Shown piece by piece: positions 24,054 to 33,533 of a DNA stretch of 64,000 nucleotides (positions within the stretch are counted from its first letter, which is position 1; each line of letters starts with the position of its first letter). The notes beneath the pieces are model-generated. The model ran no database searches. It was not told the DNA's origin and was given only the letters and a program-made list of their open reading frames with translations. This DNA is from Ectobius pallidus (Eukaryota > Arthropoda > Insecta > Blattodea > Ectobiidae): positions 18,004,129 through 18,068,128 of the forward strand of contig CAXKWD010000006.1 in NCBI GenBank assembly GCA_964059195.1, in the 5' to 3' direction. Both the position numbers and the translations under genes were made by a program.

Positions 24054-24185
24054 GTGAGTGGTAATGCGTTAAAAACGCATACAGTTAAGTGTTAATTATT
24101 TCCGTTACATTCATGTGTTGTATTTTTCCATTACAGATTCAGTCATATTTGAGTGTTGAAAGCCCTTTCTGTATCAATAATAATA

Positions 24186-24635
24186 ATGTCGGCCCCTACC
24201 TATATTATTTCCTCTGATTCTGAGAGCGAAACGGATAGTGTTACACTACCTGAATCAACACCGGAGATTTATACAGTCTCCAGTTCTGATTCAGATGATG
24301 CAATAGAGACCGTGACGCTGTCAGACTCGGAGGACGACGCAGTTGTTGAATCTGATGATGAGCTAGTTTCAAGCGAGGAAGAGCTGGATAGGATATCTGT
24401 CAATGAGGGGGAGGGTACTTCTTCGAATTCGGAGAATCGACCCTCCCTATTGTTTACAGTTGTCGAGAGTACTCGTAAAGAGTACAAAAGGTTCAACTCT
24501 GCCGGCTTGCAGCTAGTGGTCCGACTCAAAGAACCAGCTGAAAATGCAGGACCCAACCCCTTTGAGACGGCTCTTAAAGCCGTTATAGACCATGCCCTAG
24601 AGACCATGAGACCACGAGAGACCACGACATGGTAG
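24186..24635 (+). pseudogene. Protein-primed DNA polymerase B, N-terminal acidic segment
   Basis: The start is the ATG at 24186 (MSAPTYIISSDSESETDS); the frame is open upstream to the splice acceptor without another ATG. The first 80 residues are very rich in Ser, Asp and Glu. It ends with a segment (NPFETALKAVIDHALETM) that in insect Polintons runs directly into the next part of the polymerase. Here it ends at 24635 in a different frame from the downstream ORF at 24629. The switch point is a small tandem duplication (GAGACCACGA twice) at 24600-24630, so a slippage frameshift broke the gene. It could alternatively be two overlapping ORFs. Confidence 0.7.
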
Positions 24636-26695
24636 GGATCTCGATTTTCAATGAGGAAAACGAGATCGATAAGCCGATTGGTATCTCCTTTAGGCGTAAA
24701 GATCAGATCAGTGTAGATGGGATTTCAGGCGTCGTAAGTAAAGTATGCCAGTCGAACGCCCGTTTCAATGCCACCGACCGTTTGCGTTTGGTTGTGGACA
24801 TTGTTCACATGCCAAACGGAAACGGAGGACACGGCGTCGGTATACCTATGAAGGGGCGTACGACAGGTGTACTTGCCCATTTGAAGAAAAGTGTAGTGGA
24901 GGTTCTTGCAGTCGTGAACTGTTTAGCATTTGCAATAATCATCGCTATTGCTAGAGTAAGCGATCGTAAAGCTTATAAAACATATATTTCTCACAATATG
25001 ACAAGCAAAAAACTCAAGGCTGAAGTGGAAGATCTGATCAGAAACTCTGGTGTCGATCTCTCTCGAGGTGGAGGTATCCCTGAGCTGGAGAAGATTCAGG
25101 CCCATATTAAGGATAGATATAGACTTGTAGTTTACAGCGGCTTTAATCTCGATTCAGTACTGTACGACGGTGGTAATGTGGGGAAAGAAATACTGTTTTT
25201 ACTCTATGACCGAGACAGCCTGCATTACCATACCATAACAAACTTGACCTCTGCAATGGCTAAACGATTCGTTTGTCCAGGCTGTCTTAAAGGCTTCACT
25301 AGAGGTGCGGTACACTCCTGTCATTACGTCTGCTTTTGTTGCCGAACGGTGCCTCCTTGCGATTCTAGCAAGAAGGTGGTGAAATGTGCCGATTGTCGTA
25401 GAGAATTTCGCGGACCGGGATGTTTCGAGAATCATAAGCGTACCAAGGTTCAAGGGCGCACTATATGCATGGCTATGCAGAACTGTCTAAACTGTGGTAA
25501 GTTTACGACATTTCAGCGGAAACATGAATGTTTCAAAATTTATTGTACCGTATGTAAAAGTAATCAAGCAGAGACAGGACATGAATGTTACATGGCACCG
25601 CTGAAAGAAACTATGCGTTCAAACAGGGTATTGTATGTGATATTCGACATAGAAACAACACAGAATACCCGTATCAAAGACAATACCTTTCTTCACGTCC
25701 CCAATCTGATTTGTGCACAGCAGTTTTGTTCTCTTTGCGAGACGTCGCAAGACGAAGAGTGCGCCAGATGCGGGCAACGCAGTCATTCTTTCTGGGAAGA
25801 TCCCGTCCGTGGATTCATGGACTATCTGAGAATGGATAGAGCGTTCGATAGGATCATTGTTATTGCTCACAATGCTCGAGCGTTCGATCTCCAATTCATT
25901 CTCGACTACGCTATTAGGCAACAGTGGACTCCCGACTTGATTATGTCTGGATGCAAGATCCTTTGCATGAAGATGCATCATCTAACTTTTCTAGACAGTC
26001 TGAACTTCATTCCGCTGCCTCTGCGTAGTTTCCCTCAGACCTTTGACCTTAAAGAAGCTGTTAAGGGCTACTTTCCACATTTGTGGAATACGGCACAGAA
26101 CCTCAACAGTATTCTCCCACATCACCCGAACCAAGATCTTTACGGGCCGGACACCATGTCTGTGAAAGATAGAGAAGCTTTCAAGACTTGGTTCGAGACA
26201 GTTAAAGATCTGCCGTTCAATACCCGTGTAGAACTGGAGAGGTATTGCCAGGCCGATGTTACTGTACTGAGAGAAGCCTGCAATCTCTTTAAAAATCTTT
26301 TCAAACAAATTGCCAATATAGATATTTTCCTAGAGTCTATCACTATTGCATCGGCCTGTAACAGAATATTTAGACAGCTATTCCTTAAACCTGAGACCAT
26401 TGGCATTGCTCCCTCCTGTGGCTATAGAAAGGCAGACAGGCATTCTAAAAAATCGTTGATGTGGCTTATCCACGAAGCCAAGGAGAGGAACGTATTTATA
26501 CGTCATGCAGGTAACGGACGCGAGGTACGGCTTCCCGAACTTCCCCAATGGAAGGTGGACGGTTTCTGTGAAGAAACAGGAGAGGTTTTCGAATTTCTCG
26601 GCTGTTATTATCATGGCTGTCTCTGCCAACCGAACAGAGATGTACCTATGATGGATTCTTCAGAATCCCTTGCCGAGAGGTACGAGAACACCTAA
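24629..26695 (+). pseudogene. Polinton pPolB, exonuclease half only (truncated)
   Basis: A 688-residue frame. Residues 1-210 match the N-terminal region of insect Polinton polymerases. Several CxxC pairs follow at 216-320, probably zinc-binding. The proofreading 3'-5' exonuclease motifs are complete: ExoI FDIET (D340, E342), ExoII AHNARAFD (412-420) and ExoIII YCQAD (Y539, D543). The frame ends after the EFLGCYYHGC block (about 655-665), where complete family members continue into the palm with its polymerase motifs. None of these follow in any frame up to the integrase. The product could not copy DNA. Assignment to protein-primed family B is from the Polinton-type N-terminal region and context. 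Confidence 0.9.
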
Positions 26696-26710
26696 TTAGG
26701 GCAATCAGTC

Positions 26711-26835
26711 ATAGGAGAGAAGTTTCAACTGGCGCTGTGAATTGAGCTCCGGCTTAGCTCAGTTGGTAGAGCATTGGCGCGAATAGCCAAAGGTCCTGGG
26801 TTCAAGTCCCAGTGCCGGAGGAATTTTTCTCCTAT
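26711..26835. repeat. 8-bp inverted repeat flanking the tRNA-like gene
   Basis: ATAGGAGA at 26711-26718 and its reverse complement TCTCCTAT at 26828-26835 bracket the tRNA-like gene almost symmetrically. It may be chance, or the footprint of the event that placed the tRNA where the polymerase is truncated. Confidence 0.5.
26748..26820 (+). tRNA. tRNA-like gene (apparent anticodon GAA) inside the Polinton
   Basis: A cloverleaf can be drawn: acceptor TCCGGCT/TGCCGGA (one mismatch; shifted by one base, CTCCGGC/GCCGGAG is perfect), D arm GCTC...GAGC, anticodon stem TTGGC/GCCAA, loop GCGAATA, and T arm CTGGG-TTCAAGT-CCCAG. The internal Pol III boxes are good (TAGCTCAGTTGG and GGTTCAAGTCC), and a TTTTT terminator follows at 26824-26828. 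The loop centre reads GAA (Phe), but position 33 is C instead of the near-invariant T, so decoding is doubtful. It has no SINE body or tail. It lies 52 bases after the truncated polymerase ends. Confidence 0.75.
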
Positions 26836-26872
26836 AATATTCTCATGTAGTGTCCAACAGAGACAATAATCT

Positions 26873-27205
26873 GTGGCTCATGAATGCTTATATATCTATA
26901 AAAATAAAGATTCGGGTGAATATATGATTGGTAACTCTAAAATACAGCTGTTGAACAATAGTTTGATAATTAACGATATAAAGTACGATGCGAGTGTAGG
27001 TTTATGGGAGTTGCTTACAAGGAAGAATGTTGATATGAAACAAGTTACGCAGGAAGACCTTGACACATACAAAAACATTTTAACTAGCACTGAAGGACAC
27101 AGGAGCGATATTAAAACCGCTAAAACAGTTAAATATAAACAAGTCATTGCAAAATTGTTTCCACCGAGAGAGATTAGATGGAGTACCTATAAACAGAGAA
27201 AATGA
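26873..27205 (+). pseudogene. DUF8207-like Polinton protein, N-terminally truncated
   Basis: A 110-residue frame with no upstream in-frame ATG; it opens after a stop and begins at a GTG. It carries the family core GNSKI...NDIKYDASVGLWELLTRK...DLDTYKNIL and a later KYKQVIAKLF block, which I recognise from Polinton-associated proteins of unknown function (DUF8207). Complete members have a longer N-terminal part, lost here. Its last codons overlap the integrase ATG at 27202. The loss fits one deletion that also removed the polymerase palm. Confidence 0.65.
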
Positions 27206-28052
27206 AGGACACATTGCGCAAACTCTATTACGATCCCGAAGCAGCAACGGGATTTTCCACTGTTAGTAAACTTTCACAAGCTTCTAGCATTACAGATAAA
27301 AATATCGAGGAATGGTTAGTTGAGCAGGATGTTTACTCCTTACATAAACCAATCAGGAGAAAGTTTCCTAGGAATCCGTATTCTGTAAATAACCTTTACG
27401 ACGTGTTTGAACTTGATCTAGCCGATGTACAAAGCATTGCAAAACATAATGACAACGCAAGATATTTACTTGTTGTTATCGATGTGTTTTCCAAATACGT
27501 ATGGGTTGTACCTTTAAAATCTAAAAGAGGTAAGGATGTGACAGACGGTTTTAAACAGGTGTTGGAGAAGTCCGATAGGAATCCTGTCGCTGTAAGAACC
27601 GATAGGGGTAAAGAATTTCTAAACAAATCTTTTCAAGACTTGTTAAGGAAAGAGAATATCGAGTTTCAAGTGTGTAGGAATCCCGATGTTAAATGTTCCG
27701 TCGTGGAAAGGTTTAATAGGACCCTAAAAACTAAAATGTACAAATATTTTACTTTCAAGAACAGTTACAAGTATCTCGACGTTTTGGATAAGTTTGTGAA
27801 GGGATATAACGATAGCGTACACAATACAACAGGAATGGCCCCTAATATGGTTAGCGATAAAGATGTTTTGAAAATATGGCGACGTATGGCAAAGAAACAG
27901 ATTCGTGTGAAACCGAGACCTGTAAAGTTTTCGGTAGGGCAAACGGTAAGAATAGGTAGAGAGAAAATGAAATTCGCTAAAGGTTTCGAGCAAAACTATT
28001 CTACCGAAGTATTCAGAATCGTCAAGGTCATTAAACATTCTCCTCAACCTGT
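27202..28052 (+). pseudogene. Polinton retrovirus-type integrase, catalytic part
   Basis: Starts at ATG 27202, four bases into the end of the upstream frame. A Polinton-type N-terminal region (EQDVYSLHKPIRRKFPR, about 41-57) is followed by the DDE core: D72 in LDLADV, D134 in RTDRGKEF and E169 in VVERFNRT (34 residues between the last two). A C-terminal SH3-like stretch follows (SVGQTVRIGREKMKFAKGFEQNYSTEVFRI). It would insert the element ends and make the 6-bp duplication. The coding sequence is cut at 28052 by the BEL element. Beyond it the frame runs into the LTR and stops at 28113. The chromodomain end lies at 33321. Confidence 0.93.
28049..28052. repeat. BEL target duplication CTGT, left
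   Basis: CTGT directly before the left LTR is repeated directly after the right LTR at 33319-33322. Removing the insertion and one copy restores the integrase reading frame. Confidence 0.85.
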
Positions 28053-28728
28053 TGTTAGAGTCCGGTCCGTGAGGAACATGTTAGAAAGGGAACTCAGTAG
28101 GATTAAAGTATAATATAGGTTTTTCGGAGGACCAGGCATATGCCAATTAAATAATAATCGAAGGGAGACAATGGACTGTAGGTTGCTGGGACAGAGATTT
28201 TAACCTGGGTAATTTGCAATGATATATATTCAAGAAGCCTGAATTCTGAACTAATGGATACAGCACTTATACACAATAATAATAAAAGAATGAATACAGT
28301 TAATGTTCTTGTAGAAACTATTCTCCCGCCCTTTGGCGAAGGTAACGCTAGACACAGCCTGTACACAGCACGAGACTTCTAGGTTAGAACAATAGAAATT
28401 CTTGTAATTGACACTAAAGTACAATATTATTTCCTGAATTTCACACGTACAGCTGCCTACACACTAGGAGCAATAATATACGCGGAGTTGCAGATGAATA
28501 TTAGTAATATAGCGCGAAAACTGGCCTAAATCAGACGCAGCTGCATCGCAGGTCTATATACCATCACTTCTCGATCTGAACTAACTTGCGCTGCAACTGG
28601 CGTGGGTAACGCTGCAAGCTCACACCTGCAGGAAGTAATGAGTAATTCGCGGCAAATAATTGGCGCTAGCGCCAATTAACACGGAGGTTAATTTAAAACA
28701 CTAAAAATTATAGACTCTTGATCTAACA
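28053..28728 (-). repeat. BEL 3' LTR (left), 676 bp
   Basis: Same termini as the other LTR and nearly identical over 28290-28728. The first 26 bases also match the first 25 of the right LTR. In between, about 195 bases (about 28079-28275) have no counterpart in the right LTR. The extra block starts with a second TGTTAGAA, suggesting an insertion or a partial duplication. Confidence 0.85.
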
Positions 28729-28803
28729 TAACTCCCGCCTAAAATCGACAGATTTTACATAACACTTGCAGATAGATCAAGATAACACTAATACATTTAC
28801 ACT

Positions 28804-31800
28804 TTACTGAATAGGCAAGGGACACACTTTTACAATTGGTCGCTTGTATTCACCATTAGACGTACGCACTGTCACAACACGCACTAAACCGTCGTCACCA
28901 GGATGCACTGATGAGATGATTCCCAGCTTCCACTGGAGCGGTGGAGAATTATCTTCTTTCAGGAGCACAAGAGTACCAATCTGAATGTTTTCGCTGGACG
29001 CAGACCACTTCTGCCTCTGCTGCAGTGAATGTAGGTAGTCAGCTGACCAACGCTGCCATATGTGATGTATGTAGGTTTGTAGCTGATGCCATTTAGCAAC
29101 ATGAGAGACATTCTCTGCCATAGGAGGAGAAGGTAGGGCTGTGAGTTTTTTTCCAATGAGAAAGTGTCCAGGAGATAGATAGGATGAGTCGCTAGGATCA
29201 TCACTTAGGCGTAGGAGAGGTCGAGAGTTTAGACAGGCCTCAATCTGGGTGAGAACTGTAGAAAGCTGCTCATATGTAAACACTTGGCTACCCATCACTC
29301 GTCGTAAATGAAATTTCATGGATTTAACAGCAGCCTCATGCAGTCCTCCAAAATGTGGGGAGGAAGCAGGGATAAAATGCCATGTGAATTCATTAGAGGA
29401 GGCGTAGTCTTGGAGAATTTGTTGATGGGTGCTGGACTGAAGCAAGAGACGCAGCTCGCGAAGCTTGTTGTTAGCACCAACAAAGTTCGTCCCATTATCA
29501 CTAAATATTTCCTTGCAAAGTCCTCTACGAGATGTGAATCTGCGCAGGGCGGCGATGAAGGCATCAGAAGTAAGGTCGGAAACCAGCTCGATGTGAACTG
29601 CTTTCGTAGCCAAGCATACGAAGATAGCAATGTATGCTTTGACCTGAGTTTTGCTGCGGGGGGATCCGTATCTTATTAAGAATGGTCCAGCGTAGTCAAC
29701 CGCAGAACGTAGAAATGCTCTAGCAGGGGTCACCCTGTAGCTAGGTAGGCTGCCCATCAGCTGGTGAGCACCTTTGGCTTTCAACTTAAAACAAGTTAGA
29801 CATCTATGTAGCGTAGACTTCACAACTCTACGTACACTTGGAATCCAATATCGTTCTCGCAGAGAAGATATGAGCAGTTGATGTGATGCGTGAAGCAGTC
29901 GTAGATGCTCGGATTCAATAATCAATCTAGTGAGGTGGTGACCTGGAGGGAGGATAAGCTGATGTCGTGCATCATGTGGTAACTCAGCTTTCTCCAAACG
30001 TCCACCCACTCGGAGTAGGCCATCCTTGTCCACAAAAGGCACCAAGGAGTGGAGCGAACTCTTGTTATTTATTTGCATCTTACTCTGAAGATCGGACAGT
30101 TCATGTGAATAGGCTGCTTGCTGAGCTATTCTTATACAAAGCAACAAAGCTTGTTGTAACTCTTCAACTGTGAGAGGGCCGTGACGTTTAACTTGGCTTC
30201 TACAGTTGTTTATAAAGCGTAGCATATATGAAGTAACTCTTTGTAAACGCGCTAGCTTGGAAAAACGTAGCATAAAATCTTCTTCAGCATGTGTGACTAG
30301 GCAAACTGTGTCACGCTGCTCACCCATGTCCTGCAGCTCAAGTTGCTGAGGTTGTTTGGGCCATGATTCAATAGGCTGTGAAACTGATTGTTGTCTGGAC
30401 TCACCCAATGAAGTTTTATGCTGTTTCATTGGCAGACGTACTGTAGAACTACCATCGTCATTGTGAGTGGTATTCTCTGCATAATGCTGTTCGCACCGTT
30501 TCTCTTCTTGTTTTAACATGTGTTGTGAGGAGTCTTCGAGGTCACAAAACCGTCGTAGCTGCTTGTCCACATTGTCCGTAGAGATGAAGAAGTTGTGCTG
30601 GGAACCAGTATGTAGATTACCTTTCACAGAGGATTTAGGAATGTTTCCCGACAATATCCAACCTAGTTCCGTGCTAATCAATGCAGGAAAACCAGGATTG
30701 GTCAGGATCTTACCATGGAAAAGCTCGAAGAATAATGCTCCTCCAATCAGCAAATCAATTTCAGAAGGAATATTAAATTTAGGATCGGCTAATGGGATTT
30801 CAGAAGGAATGTTCCATGAGGATGGATCAATTCGGACAGCGGGTAGCTTCCCTGTTATGCGAGGAAGGATTAGGCAATCTAGATTCCTTCGATAGTTGTA
30901 AACCATAGATCTCACATTTATGTTTACACTATGACTAGCATTCGATGAAGTACCATTAATACCCTTGACAGGCGTATCAGCTGTTCTTGTTGGAAGTTGC
31001 AGACGCCTCGCTAGATCTGCAGACACGAAACTGGCCTGGCTGGCAGAGTCTAGAAGGGCCTTACACTGTATGTAATTACCATGCTTGTCTTGCACTTCGA
31101 CTCTTGCAGTCGCAAGTAAGACGTGAAGCACTGGCTTTATTTTCACTGAACAATAACTTGCAGGAGCCTCAGTCCTGTTGCTATTCACTGTATCACTGCT
31201 TTCACTCGAGTGTGAAACCGTTCTCCTGTGATCACTGTTGTGTAACATCTTGCTGTGAAGTTTACCACAGTTACAAAAGGAAGATGCTTTGCACTGATTT
31301 ACTCGATGAGTATTAGCAAAACAATTGAAACACAAGTTCTTGCTTTTCACAACTTTCCATCGCTGTTCAACACTCAGCTGACGGAATTGTTTACATTTAA
31401 ACAGGTTATGGCCGCCTTGACACTGAGGGCATAACTGTTCAGTTGTCGACACATATGACTGACGACTGTTATTATGTTGATTTCTAGGCTCACGATGTTC
31501 ATTTCTAGGTTTTGATGGGCTGGCCCTGTTGCAGGAATTATTCGACAGCACCTCTAGAGAATGAGATTTCGCTTCTAGAAATAACACAAGTTCACCTAAT
31601 GAAGTAAATGTTTGAGAATCGATTCTAGATTCCCATTCACGTTGAACACTATCTGGCAAATGCTCTAATAACAATTGCATTAGAATGACTTCATGAAGTG
31701 GCACTTCTAATTCTAAAGCTTCAATAGCATGCAAGTTGTTTTGGAATTGATTCAACAAAGTTCTCAAGTCTGCAACTGTCTCTTGTCGCGCTACAGGTAG

Positions 31801-32454
31801 AGATAACAGATGCTTAATGTGGGATATGGCAATTAAACGCTTATTGTTATATCTTGCACACAATAGGTCCCAGGCCACTTGGAAGTTCTCACTCGTGACT
31901 GGCAAACTTTGCAATAATGTTTTAGCTTCGCCCCTTAGCGAACCAATGAGGTAGTGGAATTTTTGAATAGGTGATAAACTGCTATTATTCACAATCAAAC
32001 TTGAAAAAGTGTCAAAATAATGCTTGAATTTAGTTACATCATTTTCAAATACTGGAATTTGAATCGTAGGTAATTTTATCGCATTACTTGCCTGTGAAGC
32101 ACTAGAGTTCACTGATTGTCGCGTGCCACTGTTATTTGAATTGACACTGACTGACGTAGGCTCACGAGCATGCATCAACTCACTTAACCTAGCTTTTAGA
32201 TTAATGTACACTGTTGATACCTCGTCTGCATACTGTATGTGACTATCAAGTTCTGTATCAATTTCTACCATGGATTCAATCTGCGTCTGCACTGCCTCAA
32301 ACTTTTCAATTTCATTTAACAGCTTTTCATAATGTGCTTTGATTAAAAATATACTAGCATCTTCAGGTACGTCGTTGAGAAAGTTCTGTGTCAATGTAAA
32401 CTTTCTTTTACATACACCTCGACGTCGTAATAAAGCTTTCATATCTTCTTCCAT
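28804..32454 (-). CDS. BEL/Pao Gag-protease-integrase polyprotein lacking RT/RNase H
   Basis: The start is the ATG at 32454 (MEEDMKALLRRRG); the open frame reaches 32463 only through a TTG. About 1216 residues against roughly 1700-1900 for complete BEL proteins. In order: Gag/DUF1759-like region (about 130-300); three Cys-His knuckles (about 345-405); retropepsin-like domain with LLDSASQASFV (about 470); the beginning of RT (CEQHYAENTTHNDDGSSTVRLP) breaking off near 690; then directly the post-RNase H linker (WPKQP...TVCLVTHAEED), the HHCC zinc region (852-891) and the integrase core with D923, D989 and E1043. The C-terminal DUF5641-like tail (PLQWKLGIISSVHPGDDGLVRVVTVRT) follows. The scar is near 30395 and in frame. 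Confidence 0.93.
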   Translation of the reverse strand: MEEDMKALLRRRGVCKRKFTLTQNFLNDVPEDASIFLIKAHYEKLLNEIEKFEAVQTQIESMVEIDTELDSHIQYADEVSTVYINLKARLSELMHAREPTSVSVNSNNSGTRQSVNSSASQASNAIKLPTIQIPVFENDVTKFKHYFDTFSSLIVNNSSLSPIQKFHYLIGSLRGEAKTLLQSLPVTSENFQVAWDLLCARYNNKRLIAISHIKHLLSLPVARQETVADLRTLLNQFQNNLHAIEALELEVPLHEVILMQLLLEHLPDSVQREWESRIDSQTFTSLGELVLFLEAKSHSLEVLSNNSCNRASPSKPRNEHREPRNQHNNSRQSYVSTTEQLCPQCQGGHNLFKCKQFRQLSVEQRWKVVKSKNLCFNCFANTHRVNQCKASSFCNCGKLHSKMLHNSDHRRTVSHSSESSDTVNSNRTEAPASYCSVKIKPVLHVLLATARVEVQDKHGNYIQCKALLDSASQASFVSADLARRLQLPTRTADTPVKGINGTSSNASHSVNINVRSMVYNYRRNLDCLILPRITGKLPAVRIDPSSWNIPSEIPLADPKFNIPSEIDLLIGGALFFELFHGKILTNPGFPALISTELGWILSGNIPKSSVKGNLHTGSQHNFFISTDNVDKQLRRFCDLEDSSQHMLKQEEKRCEQHYAENTTHNDDGSSTVRLPMKQHKTSLGESRQQSVSQPIESWPKQPQQLELQDMGEQRDTVCLVTHAEEDFMLRFSKLARLQRVTSYMLRFINNCRSQVKRHGPLTVEELQQALLLCIRIAQQAAYSHELSDLQSKMQINNKSSLHSLVPFVDKDGLLRVGGRLEKAELPHDARHQLILPPGHHLTRLIIESEHLRLLHASHQLLISSLRERYWIPSVRRVVKSTLHRCLTCFKLKAKGAHQLMGSLPSYRVTPARAFLRSAVDYAGPFLIRYGSPRSKTQVKAYIAIFVCLATKAVHIELVSDLTSDAFIAALRRFTSRRGLCKEIFSDNGTNFVGANNKLRELRLLLQSSTHQQILQDYASSNEFTWHFIPASSPHFGGLHEAAVKSMKFHLRRVMGSQVFTYEQLSTVLTQIEACLNSRPLLRLSDDPSDSSYLSPGHFLIGKKLTALPSPPMAENVSHVAKWHQLQTYIHHIWQRWSADYLHSLQQRQKWSASSENIQIGTLVLLKEDNSPPLQWKLGIISSVHPGDDGLVRVVTVRTSNGEYKRPIVKVCPLPIQ

Positions 32455-32837
32455 GATGAACAATTAATTAACACAGACAGCGTAGAAATGATTGAGCAGT
32501 CAGCTGTATTCTCTTGTTGCGGGCGGCAGTGGAGGCGGTCGGAGAGGAGGCCGTTGTCTTCTCGCGGCAGTGGTGACCATGAGCACGTGTTGCCTTGCAG
32601 CCAGCTGGTGCGCTCGAAGCGAAACAGTTCAGGAAAATCACTAGAGCCGAGCGAAGCCCGAAGCTGACACGAACTCCACACAAACGGCACCTTCGGGTGG
32701 TCGCGCGAAACTGGACCTTATTAACAACAAGCGGACTCCTTGTGATTTCGTCATACACGAAAATCAGCTACAAGTCGCACTCTTCTTCCTTAATTCAGAA
32801 ATCATTGCAAATATTCAGATCGTGCCCGCGAGGACCA

Positions 32838-33318
32838 TGTTAGAATCCGTCACGGAGGAACACCAATAATAATACAAGGATAAATACAGTTAATGTTCTT
32901 GTAGAAACTATTCTCCCGCCCTTTGGCGAAGGTAACGCTAGACACAGCCTGTACACAGCACGAGACTTCTAGGTTAGAACAATAGAAATTCTTGTAATTG
33001 ACACTAAAGTACAATATTATTTCCTGAATTTCACACGTACAGCTGCCTACACACTAGGAGCAATAATATACGCGGAGTTGCAGATGAATATTAGTAATAT
33101 AGCGCGAAAACTGGCCTAAATCAGACGCAGCTGCATCGCAGGTCTATATACCATCACTTCTCGATCTGAACTAACTTGCGCTGCAACTGGCGTGGGTAAC
33201 GCTGCAAGCTCACACCTGCAGGAAGTAATGAGTAATTCGCGGCAAATAATTGGCGCTAGCGCCAATTAACACGGAGGTTAATTTAAAACACTAAAAATTA
33301 TAGACTCTTGATCTAACA
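32838..33318 (-). repeat. BEL 5' LTR (right), 481 bp
   Basis: The promoter-side LTR for the minus-strand ORF. It lacks the 195-bp block of the left LTR and is nearly identical elsewhere, implying recent insertion. Confidence 0.88.
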
Positions 33319-33533
33319 CTGTATATGAACTAGAAGATCTCAAGGGCAGTCCTATTTTCGGACAGTTTTACAGTTATGAGCTCACACCAGTAACTATTGG
33401 GAAAGACACTGTTTACAAAATAGATAAAATTCTACGCACTCGTAAAGTAAAGGGTAGTAGCGAGCATCTCGTTCGCTGGAGAGGTTACGGTCCTGAGTTT
33501 GATTCCTGGGTTAAAGCTAAGGATTTAGCGTAA
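33319..33533 (+). pseudogene. Polinton integrase, C-terminal chromodomain part
   Basis: Continues the integrase in frame after the target duplication (first codon at 33321). About 70 residues. A YELEDLKGSPIFGQFYSYEL linker is followed by a chromodomain with KIDKILRTRKVKG, HLVRWRGYG and DSWVKAKDL, including the aromatic residues of the methyl-lysine pocket (the Y/W of VRWRGY and W of DSW). Chromodomains on integrases direct insertion to marked chromatin. The TAA stop at 33531 overlaps the ATG of the next gene (TAATG). Confidence 0.9.

Larger units (their letters stand above)
28053..33318 (-). mobile_element. BEL/Pao LTR retrotransposon, non-autonomous
   Basis: Minus-strand element with TGTTAGA...TCTAACA LTRs (28053-28728 and 32838-33318) and a 4-bp duplication CTGT. 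Next to the right LTR, on the minus strand, is TGGTCCTCGCGGGCACGA, which starts with TGG as primer-binding sites do. Next to the left LTR is a short purine tract, AGGCGGGAG (28731-28740 region). The single gag-pol-like ORF lacks reverse transcriptase and RNase H through an in-frame deletion. Since the ORF is otherwise open, mobilisation in trans by a complete relative is likely how it arrived. Confidence 0.92.

Noticed and set aside
24153..24185. Upstream extension of the polymerase frame (GTG start)
   Set aside because: No ATG; the ATG at 24186 follows the splice acceptor and is the sensible start.
28053..28113. Extra integrase C-terminus after 28052
   Set aside because: It is BEL LTR sequence read in frame; the true continuation is at 33321.
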